A DNA stretch of 64,000 bases from Yamagishiella unicocca (Eukaryota > Chlorophyta > Chlorophyceae > Chlamydomonadales > Volvocaceae): NCBI GenBank assembly GCA_003116995.1, contig BDSL01000003.1, positions 2,232,001 to 2,296,000 on the forward strand. The letters are read 5' to 3'. The notes beneath the pieces are model-generated. The model made no database searches. It was not told where the DNA came from and saw only the letters and a program-made list of their open reading frames with translations. The translations under genes and the position numbers were made by a program. Of this stretch, positions 10,771-23,225 are shown in pieces (the first letter of the stretch is position 1; each line of letters opens with the position of its first letter).

Positions 10771-12058
10771 TACTACCCGGAAGGAAAAACTGGGGGGACC
10801 GGAGCTGATGACACTTTGATCCCCCACGCGGACAAGGGTTGACGTCTGCATTGACGCCTGCCCAGCCCAATAATCAAAGTTGTATGCGGTGGCCAGTCGA
10901 CGTTCTGCGCAAGAGCTCTAAATCAGGAGGTAGCCCGTACCAAATATCTACAGCAACGTAGGTTACGTAAGGTCAGCACCAGAGCAGCCCAGCCCAGCTG
11001 GCCCCCCTTCATTCTGCACGGACAGGAGCAATCCGTGCCGTAAAGTTCGTGGCGCAAGCCAACATGTCTTGACTACCCACCTTTATTCAAATCCTCCAAT
11101 CACGTGTCCAATAAAAATAGTGCGATAAGCGATTCGCAACAACTTTTGGCAAATAACAGACGGCGTGTGAACGCGCAGGCCCCCCAACACGTCCCATGCG
11201 CGCAAAATAAAGCTTTAACCATGTCGTTATCATTTAGTTACGACCCAAACAGGCCTTATGGCCACATTCTTGCAATCACGTCGAAGGGATGGAACGCTCC
11301 CATGAAAAGCTCCTGCCATATCGTACGGTCCCTCCATGTCGCAGCCATATACCGGTACGAGTATAGAACGAACCCGGAAGTCAACATGCACCGAGTCCTT
11401 CCGCACGCCCAGAGCTTGCGCTCGCCAATCTTACCTAGCAGGCTTAACATCCCGCCATGCCTCGTGACGTCATGAATCAACCACAAATGACGCCACCAGT
11501 CGCGAAAAAAGGCCCAGCCAGCCCCTGCGCCTGCACCGCCGCGTCGTGTTTTCTGTTTGTTGCCAGTCGCGTCTTTTCTGCCCTACCTACCCCCGTACGA
11601 GCATCAGTGCGCGATCAGCGCGGGGCCGGCGGGCGCGCGCGCGAGGCGGCGCTGAGGTCTGTGACGGCTTGGTGCATGCCGGTGACTAACGCGCCGTGAG
11701 GCTACCAACCCTCCCTGGTGTGGTGGTACGTGTATGGGGGAGCGAGGGGAAATCCTCCGACTTTGATCCCCGCCATTGACCTGCCCCTTCAACTCCACCC
11801 ACGCCGGAATTCACCCGTGGCATAACATCATTCATATTGCTATTTAATTCTGCCAAGCCGTCCATCCCCGTCGTAGGACAACACCCACATACACACGGGG
11901 TGGCCCCTCCTCACTCCCGGCGTCCCGCGCGGGTCCCACCTAGCCTCCTGGCCGTGCTGTCCAGACCTCATAACCAGTGAGCCAGCCGGCTCCTGCCGCC
12001 GTACATTAGCCTGGTGCGTCGTCGTACACGCGTTGCCTCAAGTGGAGCGAGCGTCTCA

Positions 12059-15000
12059 TCACGTGGCGCCCGGCTCCTCCACATCTGACCAGGATTGCGG
12101 CTGCTGCCGCCCCAAGGGCAGCGCCGCCACTCCACGGGTGCCGCCGCTGGTGCTCCGGTTGGCGCCTCCCCCGCCTCCACCTCCCCCCCCTCCACCTCCC
12201 CCGCCTCCGCTGTCCTTGCTGGCGCCGCCGCCTCCACGTTGGAGGTGCTGCAACACGGCCTCGAGCAGCTGCTTTACATCATCCTGCTGACGTCGAAGTT
12301 GCGATATCTCGCCCCAAATTGTGTCGAGGTTGTCGGCAATGCGACCCCTGCGGTTGAACAAGGTGAGCGGCCTCCTGTCCGGAGACAACCCCTGGTCGAA
12401 CAAGCCACGGGAGTTGTTGTCGTCCTCGTCGCGGCCGTTTCCGACCGCCATGGCTGTGACGCCATCGTCGTCGCCTGCGCGTGATTTTTCCGCGGCGGTG
12501 GTTGCGGTCATGGTAGATGTGGCAGTTGCGGCGGTTGTGGTGGCGGTTGTGGTGGCGGTTGTGGTGGTAGTGGTGGTGGCAGTTGGGTTTAGGGGGGATG
12601 AGAGCAGCTCAGCCGTGTGTCAGTGGTGGTGGACGCTCGGGCTGCCAGCCGCGAGCGCAAACAGGGACACGAGGAACAAGGGGACACAGACAACCACAGT
12701 GCGCAGACCGTGCAGCAGGGAGCATGTTCTTAGCGTTTTGGCTGCACCATCCCACTAACTCAGCCTGTCCCCTTCACGACTCACACACACCCTAACCCCG
12801 CCCTACTCGCTTCAAAGCCAATTGGGTCTGACCCCAAACCCGCGCTTCCTTCCATTCCACTTCCTCCCTCTGCCCCGCTTTCTTTCCCTCTACTTGTCGG
12901 CCCCACGGATTTCCTGGGTTGTCTCCCCGTCGGTCCACCAGCTATAGCGCCCACCTTTTGGCGGGATGCCAGCCTTCGTGGCGGACTCGGAGCCCGGGGA
13001 CGGCCCTGACGGAGCGGCCGGGGCACCGCGGCTGCTGACGCTCGCCCTGACGGAGGTGCTCGTGCATTCCGCCACTTGATGGCTGCGGGCCAGCATGGGG
13101 TGGTACGACAGACGGGGCGGGCGGGAGAGTGAGGGAGTTTTCGAAACCCAAACCCAGGTGCCCGCCATGTCCATAACCCGCTCCCACACCGCCCATGCTC
13201 GCGCCCCTGGCCCCCCAATATGGTGCGAAAGATCACACCAGTCCGTACCCTGAGCGCGCTGCACGCGCGCCCCCCCCCCCGCGAGGGCAAACCCTGGAGT
13301 GTCAACTTCACCCTGCCACAACAACCAACCAAGCACCTAACCAATTACACACCCGTTTCTTACCTCACCAAAAGCGCAACCACGCGATAACACTCCCACC
13401 CATTAACCATTAGACCAATCCGCTGACCCCAAACTCAACACCTACCTAAACGTCCTGCGAGCCCGCAGCTCCCCCCGCTCCCGCCCTCCCACGCACCGCC
13501 GGTACACCTCCAGCAGTCCCTCCCGCAGCAGCTGGTGCCCCTCAGCGCTCCAGCCCTGCCCCGAGAAGCGCGCCACAATCTTGTTCCTGCTCATCCGCTG
13601 CCAGCAGGCCTGGGCGCAGTCGAGCACGTCGTCTACCTGCGGGTTGCGGTGGTTTGTGGTTTCGGAGGACGACAGGGGTCAGGAGCCGTGTAAGGGGCGA
13701 CACCAGCGCCCACTGTCCGTCAAGCAGAGGCTGTTGGCGCAATGAACGGCGCACCGCGGATGCACAAGGACAGATGGGCAACTGTGCAGAGCAAGTTCCG
13801 GTTGTGCGGGTGAAGCCAGATGCGAATAGAAAGCGGAAATCACCAGCCCCGGCGTAAATCCTTAGTGATGATTGGATAACATGTATGTTTATCATACGTG
13901 CTATGTATGTGAGGCCCTGCCCTTCCACCAAGGCGCACTCGGTTGCTCCGCTGCTGCTTCGGCGGCCCACCCTTCGCCCGCCCACCCGCCCGCCCCTGCG
14001 CAGGCGCAACGTACGCCTGGCCAACCCACCCGCCACCCTCCCCCCCACCCGCAGCCGTCCGCACCTCCTTTTCGGTCATTGAGAATACTTCGTCGGCGTC
14101 GTTGTAAGTCACCGGAAGGCGCACCCGGCCGGAATCAGGCCCCTCCACAGAGGGCCGGGCAATGAGCGGAGGCATGCGCTGCAGGTGCGGCTTCACTCCG
14201 GGTCTGCGGCGAGGGGGCGGGGGGCCGCGGGGGGTGGCACAAAGAACCGGTTACACGACATGGGTAGGACAGCTGGCGCATTGTCTTCGGACACATCGTC
14301 CTGGGTGCGTGCTGGAGCATTGGAGGATTGACTACCGAGCAACCTGAGGAAGCGGCTCGTCCTCGGCCGTTAAAAGGAAAGGAAAGGAAACAAACGGATG
14401 CGTGGTAACGTGCGACGCGTGGGGCGAAGGGCCGGGCTGGTGGGCCACGCCGCCAGCCCCCGGTCGACTCACGGGTTGATGGGCACGTCGTCCCAGCTGT
14501 ACATCGGGTAGTCGAGCTGCTCGTCCCACGGCGCCTGCTGCGCCGCATCCCAGGGGGAGGCACGTGACCAGGCCCAGGGGCTGTACATGTACAGCTTCTC
14601 TGCACGGCAACAAAAAGGGAGTGGAGCAGGAGCAGGAAGATTATGCGTCAGCCAGCCAGCCTGCCAGCCAGCCAGGAACTCTGTGCGGCAAGAGGCACCC
14701 CGTGTCGCCACGCACCCCCGATCCCCCCCACCTGCAACCCCCCCCCCACACCCCCACCTGCCACACCCCCACCTGCCACACCCCCGCCTGCAACATCAAA
14801 CACTACCCCAAACTCTCCTCCTGCTTGCAACGTCCTCTCGTCCTGCTACGAGTATGTCGCTTCCACCCCGCGTCGCCACGCGCCCCGTGCCCCCCAAAAC
14901 CCGGCCTACGGGCTTCCTCCCATAGCCCCTCCCGCCCCCACACCTGCCGCCGGTCCTCCGCCGGCTTCCTCGCCCGCCCCCACACCTGCCGCCGGTCCTC

Positions 15001-18000
15001 CGCCGGCTTCCTCGCCCGCCCCCACACCTGCCGCCGGTCCTCCGCCGGCTTCCTCGCCCGGCCCCCCACACCTGACGACGGGTCCGTGTAGAGCTGCGCT
15101 AGCAGTCGCATCTCCGGCAGGTCGGCCATCGCCCAGCGCACGAAGACGTGCTGGTAGAACCACCTGTCGGGCTTGGAGGTGGTGGCGAGCAGCTCGCGGA
15201 ACAGGTGGTAGCAGGACTTGCGGAGCACCCACCGGTGCCACCTGCGTGGGGGGGTGAGGTCAGGGGCGGGGGGCACTTGACGTCGCTTTGCGTTGCTTTG
15301 CGGCCGCTCTTGTGTTTGAGGAGTGGCCGTGGCGGTGGCGGCTTGTGGGGCGGTGGCTGAGGCGGGGGAGAATGGTGGCTGTTGGGGCCGTGGGTGCCGG
15401 AGTCAGTGCTGGAGAGTCGGTGCTGGGTCAGTGGCCGTGTCAGTGGCGGTGTTTGTTGCAGCGGTGGGGGTGGCTGGGATGTTGTCAGGGGAAGGCGGTG
15501 GGGCTTAACGGGGTTGAGGTTGTCTAGGGGAGGGGAATCTGCCAAACCTTTCCCACCGCCCAACTCGCACACATGCACACCGCCCAAAACGCACACACAG
15601 ACGCACCTGCAAAACATCATCCACCACAGGCGGTAGAAGGACAACTGGAAATGCGTCCACTCGACGTAGCCCTCCGACTCGCGCGCCTCCTCGTACGCGG
15701 TGGCCACCAGCGCGAGCAGTACGTTCTGGACGATCACCACCAGAATGACCACGATGACCCAGAACACGAACATGAAGATCACCCTGGAGTCATGGTTTCA
15801 GGGTTTTCCCCGGGTTACGGCGGGGACGGGAGCAGGGGAGGGGCGACGGCAGTGTCATATGCGGGCACATACACCGGCATGTCGCCCGGTACGCTAGCTA
15901 GTTGTTCGTCCCAGCGAACAGGGGTACGTCACGAACATCAACCAGAACCGTAACCACCACAACCGTAACTACCGAAATCGTAACCACCGGAACCGTAACC
16001 TCCCAGGAGCCGACAACGACACATACTTGTAAGCGCCGAACGTGGGCGCGCCGTAGGCGAAATACTCTTGGTAGCCCATGAACTGAAACGTCATCAGCGC
16101 GAGGTTCAGGAGGGCCGTGCCCGTATCCTGGAACAGCACGTTGGCGCCCGTGATCTCGAACAGCGGGCTGATGAGCGTGGTGACAAGAAAGTACACGTAG
16201 CCGAAGAAAACTGTCGAGCGAGGGGCCGGGTGTGTGTGTGGGGGGGGTTAATAAGAGAATCCGCGAAACCGCCGGGCCGGGTTTGGGGGGGGGACGGTGT
16301 CGAGGGGATCCCATGAACGGAGGAAAACGCGTTTGGGACATACGTTTGGAGAGGTGGAGGGCGAGATACCTGGTCACACGATATAGGAAACGGGGGGGGT
16401 ATAGTGGTGGTGGTGGTGGTGGTGGTGGTGGTGGTGGTGGTGGTGGTGGTGGTGGTGGTGGTGGTGGTGGTGGTGGTGGTGGTGGTGGTGGTGGTGTGGT
16501 GGTGGTGGTGGTGGTGGTGGTGGTGGTGGTGGTGGTGGTGGTGGTGGTGGTGGTGGTGGTGGTGGTGGTGGTGGTGGTGGTGGCTGTGAGGGCGGTGAGG
16601 CCAGCCGCAGGATGGAGCCAGGTGAGGATGCATCAGCGGGGGTGCTGTCAGAAACAACACTCCCTCAGCTGTCATACAACGCGATGCATCGCGATACACA
16701 ACGAGGCTGGCCCCAGCGCGCGTACGTCTGTCGCCCTTTCCCCCCGCCGCGTTGCAACGTATACGGCCCCTCGCCCATGCCGCCAGCGACAAATGAAGGG
16801 CCCCCGCCCCACCAAGGAGGTCCTTCAGGCGGTGCCATGCCACTTGCAGTGTGGCCGAGTAGATGCGCAGTCCGCCGTGTGTTTTGAGGTTGGGCAGCAC
16901 GTGCAGCCCCACCAAGACGGCGGAAAAGATGCCCCACACTAGGTGCTGCAGTCGGAAATCGGCGTGGGCCTTGACGGCGTCGTAGTCGCTGAGCGTCTGG
17001 ACCGAGGTGACCTGCACATGCGGGTGGGTGGTTTCGGAGCATCGCGAGCGAATCGAAAAAACGAACAGCTGGGGTTTGGCTTGGGTGCGGGGTTACTCAC
17101 GGCAATGGCTGCGGGTCGCATAAGGCCCTGACGAGGGGCTGAGGGTGAATGAGGGACTGAAGAGGGGGCCGCGAAGGAGAGTCCAGCGAGATCTTACCCG
17201 CGGAGGTCCGCGGAGGTTTGTGTAGATTTACCCGCGTATATCCTCATAGACCTAACCGCATAGGCCCGTGGTGACACGGCGCCGCGAAGCCCGGCTCAAC
17301 ACAGCGCTCAGCCGTGATGAATAAGGCAGCCGTACGTTGTCGTTCGATCAGGGGTACGAGAATACCTGACCTCCCCGGCCCCACTGGTCCGCGGTACGAG
17401 ATGCGGGTAGCGGCATGTCCGCATACGTCGCGGGTCTTGCAGGGGGTTCTGTGTTTTTTCGCGCCCAAACGCACTGCGCCCTCCTGGTTCCGGCGCGACG
17501 GCTCCGCGGTCCCGACTCGCGGGCCTTGCCCCCACGTACGGCGGTACGTGCGTATCCGGCACGCTCCTGTGTTTTGCGGCTCTCGCACGCCTCCCCCGAA
17601 ACCCCGCAGCCCGCAGCCTTTCGATACCAGCTCGCACACCTGCATGTTGTAGCTCCGGTAGACCAGCACCAGGTACGCGATCCACCAGGCGGTGTAGTTG
17701 ACGAAGGTGATTGCGTAAATGACGTTCCAGGGCTGCGCGCACAGAGGGCGTGTGTGTGTATGTGTACGTGGAGGGAAAACCCGCAACGGAATGGAAACCG
17801 AAAAGAGGGGACTGCCGCGGCGGTGCGCAGGAAGGGATTGGGCCCTTGCGCGCGGCGACAAGCGGGCACGTATCGATGCCGCGGTTGAGATGTAACGACG
17901 ACGGGCGCGGTGACCGACGGTGGCGTGGGTATGGGCAGTTGCTGCCCTGCGTGGTCTGCGGGTCAGATCAAGCGCAGCCGCAGCGCTCCAGGGAACCCTC

Positions 18001-21000
18001 GCCGCGCAGCACCCGCCCGCCCACCTCGGCAAAGTAGAACCACATCACTTGCACGAAGCGCTTCCTCGACGCCGCCTTGTCGCCCAGCTGCTCGTCCGCC
18101 ACGTGCAGGCAGCGACACGCCCAGCACATGTTGAACTGTACGATCTCGCCCCACATCGTCTTGAACAAGAACAGGACCGATATGACCTGCGAGTGTGTGG
18201 GGGTGGGGTGGGGAGCGGGGCCAGGGAGCGGAACGCGATGGCAGGCCGCGGCAGCATGGGTCAGACGTCGGCGCCGGCAGGGCACGGCAGGACAGGGCAG
18301 GGGCAATCGTAACGTCTTTTGCGTTCAAATGCATACGTCTTCAGGGTGGTGTGCTATTCGCGTTTCCTCGTTGAGCCCCGCCCCCCTCCCCGCCGCCCGC
18401 CCCCCTCCCCGCCGCCCCGCCCCCCTCCCCGCCGCCCCGCCCCCCCACCTCCACAATTGCCCGGATGTAGTCGTCCGTGACGATGTAGACTGGCATGTTG
18501 CGGCAGTCCACGTTGTCGATGGCGGTGACGACCTCACGAAGCGCCTGGGAGGGACGAGCGTACGGCGCCTCTTAGCGCGGTGGGGGACGAGCGTACGGCG
18601 CTTAACAAGATACAAGACAACGACCCGGGGCCTCGTGGCATGCAGCGATGTGCCGATTGAAGTTGAGGCGCCAGATGTCAGGGTCGCGCGCCCCAGTGCT
18701 CATGGAAAGGAGGCGGTCACTGACAGCACGTGACCTGCTGGCAGCGAGCGTGATGGCACATGGCCGGGTAGACGCCCGGCGGGTCCACCATCTCTTTCAT
18801 AGACGACCAACCGCCAATCCAAGGGTTACTGTTATGCTGCGCCCACGCCCAGTCAGCGCCGCCGCGCGTCGAGGAAACACCGTGTTGGGAAAGACACCGC
18901 CTGGTGACGTTCCTCACCGACCGAAGCGCAAACCAGAGTCACGCTGGCAACGGAGGCCCGTAGCCTGCCGTACACCGTGCAGCAGTGCCGTACCTGGGAG
19001 CCGATCGCGTCGTTGGCCTTGCGGGTGATCGTGAAGAGGTAGGTGGTGCGGGTGTGGGAGGCCAGCCCGTTGACCACACCGATCTGGAGTACGGCGCGGA
19101 ATCCGTACGCGGAGAGGAACACGAGATCGTCGCTTTCCAACTGCGCAGTCGACACGGGGAGAGGGGCGGAGAGGGGCAGGGCAGGGTAGCGGGTAAGCCA
19201 GGAGGTGAATACATAAAAAAAGGAGAGGGCGGGGCGGGGCGGGGCCGGTAGCGGGCGGGCGGTTCGGTTCGGAGAGGTTCGAAGGGGGCCGGACGAGGTC
19301 GCCTGGCCTGACGCTGTCGAGGCCCCGCCGGCGCAGGGCATCAAGACCCACCTGGTCCAAGCGTTGGAGGAACTCGGCTCGACTGACGCCCGGATTAAAC
19401 AGCTCGATCTGGGGCGAGACGGAGGGACGCGCTATTTAGGTTTGTATGCGATACCTAGCGGGGGCAGGGCACCGCCCAGGGGTGGCGAACGACCCCATGT
19501 GCGGCTTGGCAGGATGCGCGGTTGGGCGGAGTAACCCTGGGTGCTGTCCGCACAGGGGCGGGGTGGGGCCACAGACGCGGGCAGAAGAGAAGAGTGAACC
19601 TGTGGGGTTGCGTGCGCGCCGCGCGTGGCCTGCAGGGCGCAGGTCAGGGTGCATCCCAGCTGCCCGGCTAGCATGTGACAGCATGCTGCATGCTGAAAGG
19701 CGTAAGTGCTCGCCGCGCCGCGTAGCTTCTTCGATGGTGGGAACGAGCTACTGGAAGCGGGACCGAGGGGAACGACCCCCCGACCGACACACTCAGCGGG
19801 TGCGGACCTGTCGGAAGCCGTCGGTGCCTGCCAGCGCTGTCAGCGTGTCAGGGTCGAGCAGGCCCCCCGTGGTGGGGTCCCTGCCGTCGGTGTAGCAAAG
19901 GATGCCCTTCTTCTGGTATTCGGAATTGCAGTTGGACCGCAGGTCGACCTCCAGGCGGGCAAATATGATCTTGTCGTACTCCGTGATCTGCGCAGCGGGG
20001 CCGCATTGGATGCGGAGCAGGGTGCGTCACTCGCGGGACGGAGGCGCCTCCATACGTGCCGCTTAATGTCCACGCACGCTCTCGTTGCCTTCTCTTCGCT
20101 TGGGAAGCTGATGCTCCCGCAACCGCGCTGTTAATGGCTGCGGTGCGGAAAGCGGGGCGAGCAGCCGACCAGGTGCGACTACTCACAACTGCTCTACCGT
20201 GCATTTGGAGGGCTTACAGGTACGTACCATGCACGGGCGAAATGACCCTAGCCTGCCTGGCTGCCGATGGCTTGCCGGCGCCGCAGCCCCACCTCACCGG
20301 CACCGTGCCCTCGGGCTCCCCCTCCGTCACCGCCTTGTTGCCGTACGCCCTCAGGAAGCCCACCGCGTGCGACAGGCTGGCGAGGAAGGTGGACTGCTCG
20401 CGCACGTCCGCGTCGTTGGAACCCGGGGACGGCTCGTACACCGTCATAAGGCCCTTGACGGTGCTGTGGAAGGTGCCCGACTCATTGGGGTAGTGGTAGG
20501 TCACCTGGGGCGGGGAACCGGAGGTGGCGCAGCGACGCAGTCAGGGAGCTGGGAGCTGGGAGCTGGGGAGCATGCGGGCTGGTCATAGTATTGATGCCGT
20601 ACACGGAGGCCTTCATGGTCCCTCCCGTGTTGTGTTGCGTGCTCATCGTGGACCCGGCCCCGCCGAGGCAGGCAGGCAGGCAGGCAGGCAGATAGGCGCG
20701 CCATGCAGCCGTGCCTCCCGTGAACAGAGGTTTCGGAGCGCACAAGGAAAAGGTCGCATTCATACACACCACGCAGCGTGCGGCCGCGTGCATGGGGGCC
20801 GCCATTGCCACCTGTGTGCGTGCGGGCGTGGCCGCAATGTACGACAATGGATTGTTTGGTCGTGCGGTGGTGGAGTAAGAAGCGCGACACCGCAGCGTGT
20901 GTTCAGGCAGCTTAGGGGAAGGGTGCGGCCACTGGGGACGGGGGACAGCGGCCTCGTCGTTGGGACCAGTGACCCACCGTGAGGCCGGCCGCCGCGAACC

Positions 21001-21457
21001 ACACCACCGCAAGCCAGATACGCACCCTGTCGGTGGGGCCGAGCAGCAGCAGCAGCAGCAGCAGCAAGGGGCATGACCACAAATGGGTTTTTTTTGTCTA
21101 AAAACCGTTTTACGCGACGGGACACGATAGTTGGCGCATGGTCAGCGGGAGGGAAGAGCGCGGAGGGGGGCGTGCTGGGTGGAGTACAGGTCGAGGTTTG
21201 GGAGGCTTGAGCTGCTCAGCAGGCCCTCAGCGCACCATCCGCCAAATTCGTAGACGTCGTTCACAGCCCTGAAGACGCGACTATGGCGACGTTTTTTGGT
21301 GCTTGCCACGGCTGCGGGAGATGTTGTTGATGACCCACGCGGTAATGGGGCCACCTGGGGACAGCGCAGGAAGACAACCGCGTCACGTTCTCAAGTGTGC
21401 TGCTAACAGCCACGAGACAACGGCGCCAACACATATGTCGATTACCTTGCTGCTCAT
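12059..21457 (-). CDS. Polycystin (PKD2/TRPP)-like cation channel
   Basis: Exons in phase: 21446-21457, 21188-21354, 20978-21026, 20298-20504, 19808-19987, 19352-19408, 18994-19140, 18449-18544, 18025-18186, 17640-17732, 16813-17011, 16027-16210, 15607-15783, 15072-15241, 14473-14599, 14065-14203, 13497-13636, 12894-13082; the last exon ends at 12059 but its start (about 12.48-12.6 kb) is unresolved. About 970 residues. A basic N-terminus (TKKRRHSR) leads to TM1 (VRIWLAVVWFAAAGLT), then a large luminal region. TM2 (VISVLFLFKTMWGEI) is followed by the family signature YFAEPWNVIYAI opening TM3, TM4 (LVWGIFSAVLVGLHV), TM5 (FFGYVYFLVTTLI), a pore helix (LALMTFQFMGYQEYF) and TM6 (VIFMFVFWVIVVILVVIVQN). 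The cytosolic tail has an aromatic stretch (YSPWAWSRASPWD) and ends in a coiled coil (ISQLRRQQDDVKQLLEAVL) plus a Gly run. Polycystins are cation channels of cilia and other membranes. Alternative: a more general TRP-like channel. Confidence 0.75.
14250..14335 (+). repeat. Intronic dispersed repeat D, copy in polycystin-like gene
   Basis: Contains ggttacacgacatgggta followed by ctggcgcattgtcttcggac and a GC-rich tail. Related copies lie at about 29048-29125 (LRR gene intron) and 34270-34350 (SPOC gene intron); partial or inverted copies appear at 16372-16392, 21085-21140 and 31865-31925. All lie inside introns or beside genes. The family is unknown. Confidence 0.7.
14944..15071 (-). repeat. 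42-bp intronic minisatellite whose units run from GT to AG
   Basis: Three units (14944-14985, 14986-15027, 15028-15071; 42, 42 and 44 bp) directly follow the exon 15072-15241 of the polycystin-like gene on the minus strand. Each unit reads GTGTGGGGG at its start and ends CGGCGGCAG, so each unit junction is CAG|GT, the same as the real exon-intron junction. See findings. Confidence 0.85.
16404..16583. repeat. (GTG)n trinucleotide microsatellite, about 180 bp
   Basis: About 60 GTG/GGT triplets with a single phase slip (gtgtgg) near 16494, inside the polycystin-like gene intron between exons 16027-16210 and 16813-17011. On the minus strand it would read poly-His or poly-Thr, but no splice phase includes it in the coding sequence. 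Confidence 0.95.
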
Positions 21458-22950
21458 CGCGCTAATGCTTTACAACAGGCACACAATAACGTATCTCAAA
21501 CTATGAAATGTCAAACATGTCGACACAAGTATCAAAGTCGCTGACAGCGAACACCTCTGAATGCATTACAAACCGCGATCTGTATTTCCTTCCTGGTTGG
21601 GAAGAATTGTCGACGTTCGGACCCTGTGATTGCCGCAAACGTACGGCAATGCCAAAATGGATTTCCCAGCTCATGAGGTTGTCACCGGAGGTTTGCGTGC
21701 TTCCAAATGAGAGTGCGAGGCATGCGCTCGCAATGTTGACACATTGTATGGTAGGCCCAGGCCCTAAGTACTTGGGACATACCACAGTCCTTACAGCGGC
21801 AGATGTTTGAGTTATGGAGATGGCCTGTTATCACGATGACGATACCTATGTAACGGTCTGCTTATATCCGCCAGCTGCTTTCGCGCTTGGCGCGTTGCGT
21901 CGTCGGCGGGCACTACGATGATCATAAGGATTGCAACTGACGTAGCTTTAGGAAGTCGGCTTCGTGTGGTGTTTTAGGCGCGCACAGCAGCGCATCGCAC
22001 TTGGTATGCGCCATATTACGTTTCATATCCAGTCTTGGCAGAAGGAACGAGTCGAGTTGTACAATCCTCTGCGTGTCAGCGCCTACAGCTAATAGCATGC
22101 GCCGCATACGGTACCAGCCTAATATATACTTTGCCAGGGGCAAAACACCCGTGTCTTCACGTATCACCAGACGTGTATACACAGAAAAAATTGCGAACGC
22201 CTAAGCCCCCTGGGTATGTCACCGAATAAGAGACCGACATGGAGGACGTCTGCCGGCACCGGCGCCATGCTTGTGTTTTGTCAATCTCGGCAAAGCATGA
22301 CCAAGAACTCGACCACTTCCTTCCTTCCCTCCATTCGAGCTTGTATCTGGCCGCCGTGCCACCTAAGACGCCGTACCGCAATGTATTAGGTCCCCTCATC
22401 AAGAGCCACACGCCCAAAAGGGCGCCAGCGTTATGGATGTCCTACCGCTGCGAAGCTGGCTCAGTTCGCTCATGCGCCCCGTAAATACATGTACCCACTA
22501 ATGAATATATGCGAGCTTTGCTCCTTAGGACACCGTTCTCCCGTGCCGCGCGCCAAACGACCTCTTGCAAGGGTCACCGACTGCGCTTGCTGCCTGCTTC
22601 GCTCTAGTACGCCTGCTATAGCGCCTACATCCCACTGCAGTTCGGATGCTACGCAATTCACACATGCTAGGAAACCGCGGGGCTCATCAAAGCTCCAACC
22701 TGGCCAGCCAGCCATGTGGCTACTTTTCTCGTGGACAATTCTGCCAAACCCTCCTGGTACCGACACGAGCCCAAGCGCGACCCACAGCCGTCCATAACCT
22801 GCACCGCACGCCACCATCCGGCGACATGCATTCTGATTCGCAATGCAACTCCGCCTGCTCACGGTACTTTGTTTCTAGCCCCCGAAAGACCTCGGCCTAC
22901 GGAACTCCAAGCCCACGCATGCCACGTGCTCACCTAGTGCCCGGCCAGTC
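21458..22950. other. Spacer without recognised gene
   Basis: Upstream region of the polycystin-like gene (its start codon is at 21457) and downstream region of the PAQR gene. It contains dispersed element B (21790-21920). No open frame shows a recognisable domain. GC content is visibly lower than in the neighbouring genes. Confidence 0.5.
21790..21920 (+). mobile_element. Dispersed element B, direct copy
   Basis: Matches the reverse complement of about 25430-25585. Shared blocks include atggagatggcct, gatacctatgtaa and ccgccagctgctttcgc followed by cttggcgcgtt. The two copies differ by scattered substitutions. No coding capacity is recognised. Confidence 0.7.
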
Positions 22951-22951
22951 C

Positions 22952-23125
22952 TGCCAAAGAAAGGTCATGCTGCCTAGGCAAAGAAAGGTCATGCTGCCTA
23001 GGCAAAGAAAGGTCATGCTGCCTAGGCAAAGAAAGGTCATGCTGCCTAGGCAAAGAAAGGTCATGCTGCCTAGGCAAAGAAAGGTCATGCTGCCTAGGCA
23101 AAGAAAGGTCATGCTGCCTAGGCAA
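22952..23125. repeat. 24-bp minisatellite, 7 copies
   Basis: Almost perfect tandem repeat of a 24-bp unit (ctgcctaggcaaagaaaggt plus catg). The unit contains cctagg, an AvrII-type palindrome. It lies about 100 bp beyond the stop codon of the PAQR gene, so part may be in its 3' UTR. The frame is open on both strands because the unit is divisible by three, but I see no reason to call it coding. Confidence 0.95.
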
Positions 23126-23225
23126 GCTTGCGCCGATACGATCACTCGCGCGCCGGCTAACACACCCACAGACCTCTCACGCGTCATCCTCGCGCGCCCA
23201 GCTCCTTTCGTCCAGCCCGATAGCG

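Larger units (their letters stand above)
6835..12058. other. Gene-free spacer with dispersed repeats
   Basis: About 5.2 kb between the 5' end of the GH81-like gene and the 3' end of the polycystin-like gene (both minus strand). It should hold the GH81 gene promoter and 5' UTR just above 6834. I recognise no protein domain in any frame and no RNA gene. Base composition is less GC-rich than in the genes, and several dispersed repeats occur (7049-7098, 9607-9660, 9697-9750, 10102-10770). Small open frames are present but none looks like a conserved protein. Confidence 0.6.

Noticed and set aside
16106..17017. Minus-strand frame with a long poly-His/poly-Thr run
   Set aside because: It reads through the (GTG)n microsatellite in a polycystin-like intron; the flanking exons 16813-17011 and 16027-16210 join in phase without it.
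21188..21354. Polycystin start at the GTG at 21354
   Set aside because: A preceding mini-exon (21446-21457, MSSK) with ATG and a GTAATC donor joins in phase 0 to the CCCCAG acceptor at 21355, so the ATG is preferred; it still needs transcript support.
22952..23125. Possible CRISPR array
   Set aside because: Units are directly contiguous 24-mers with no unique spacers, and the DNA is eukaryotic nuclear.
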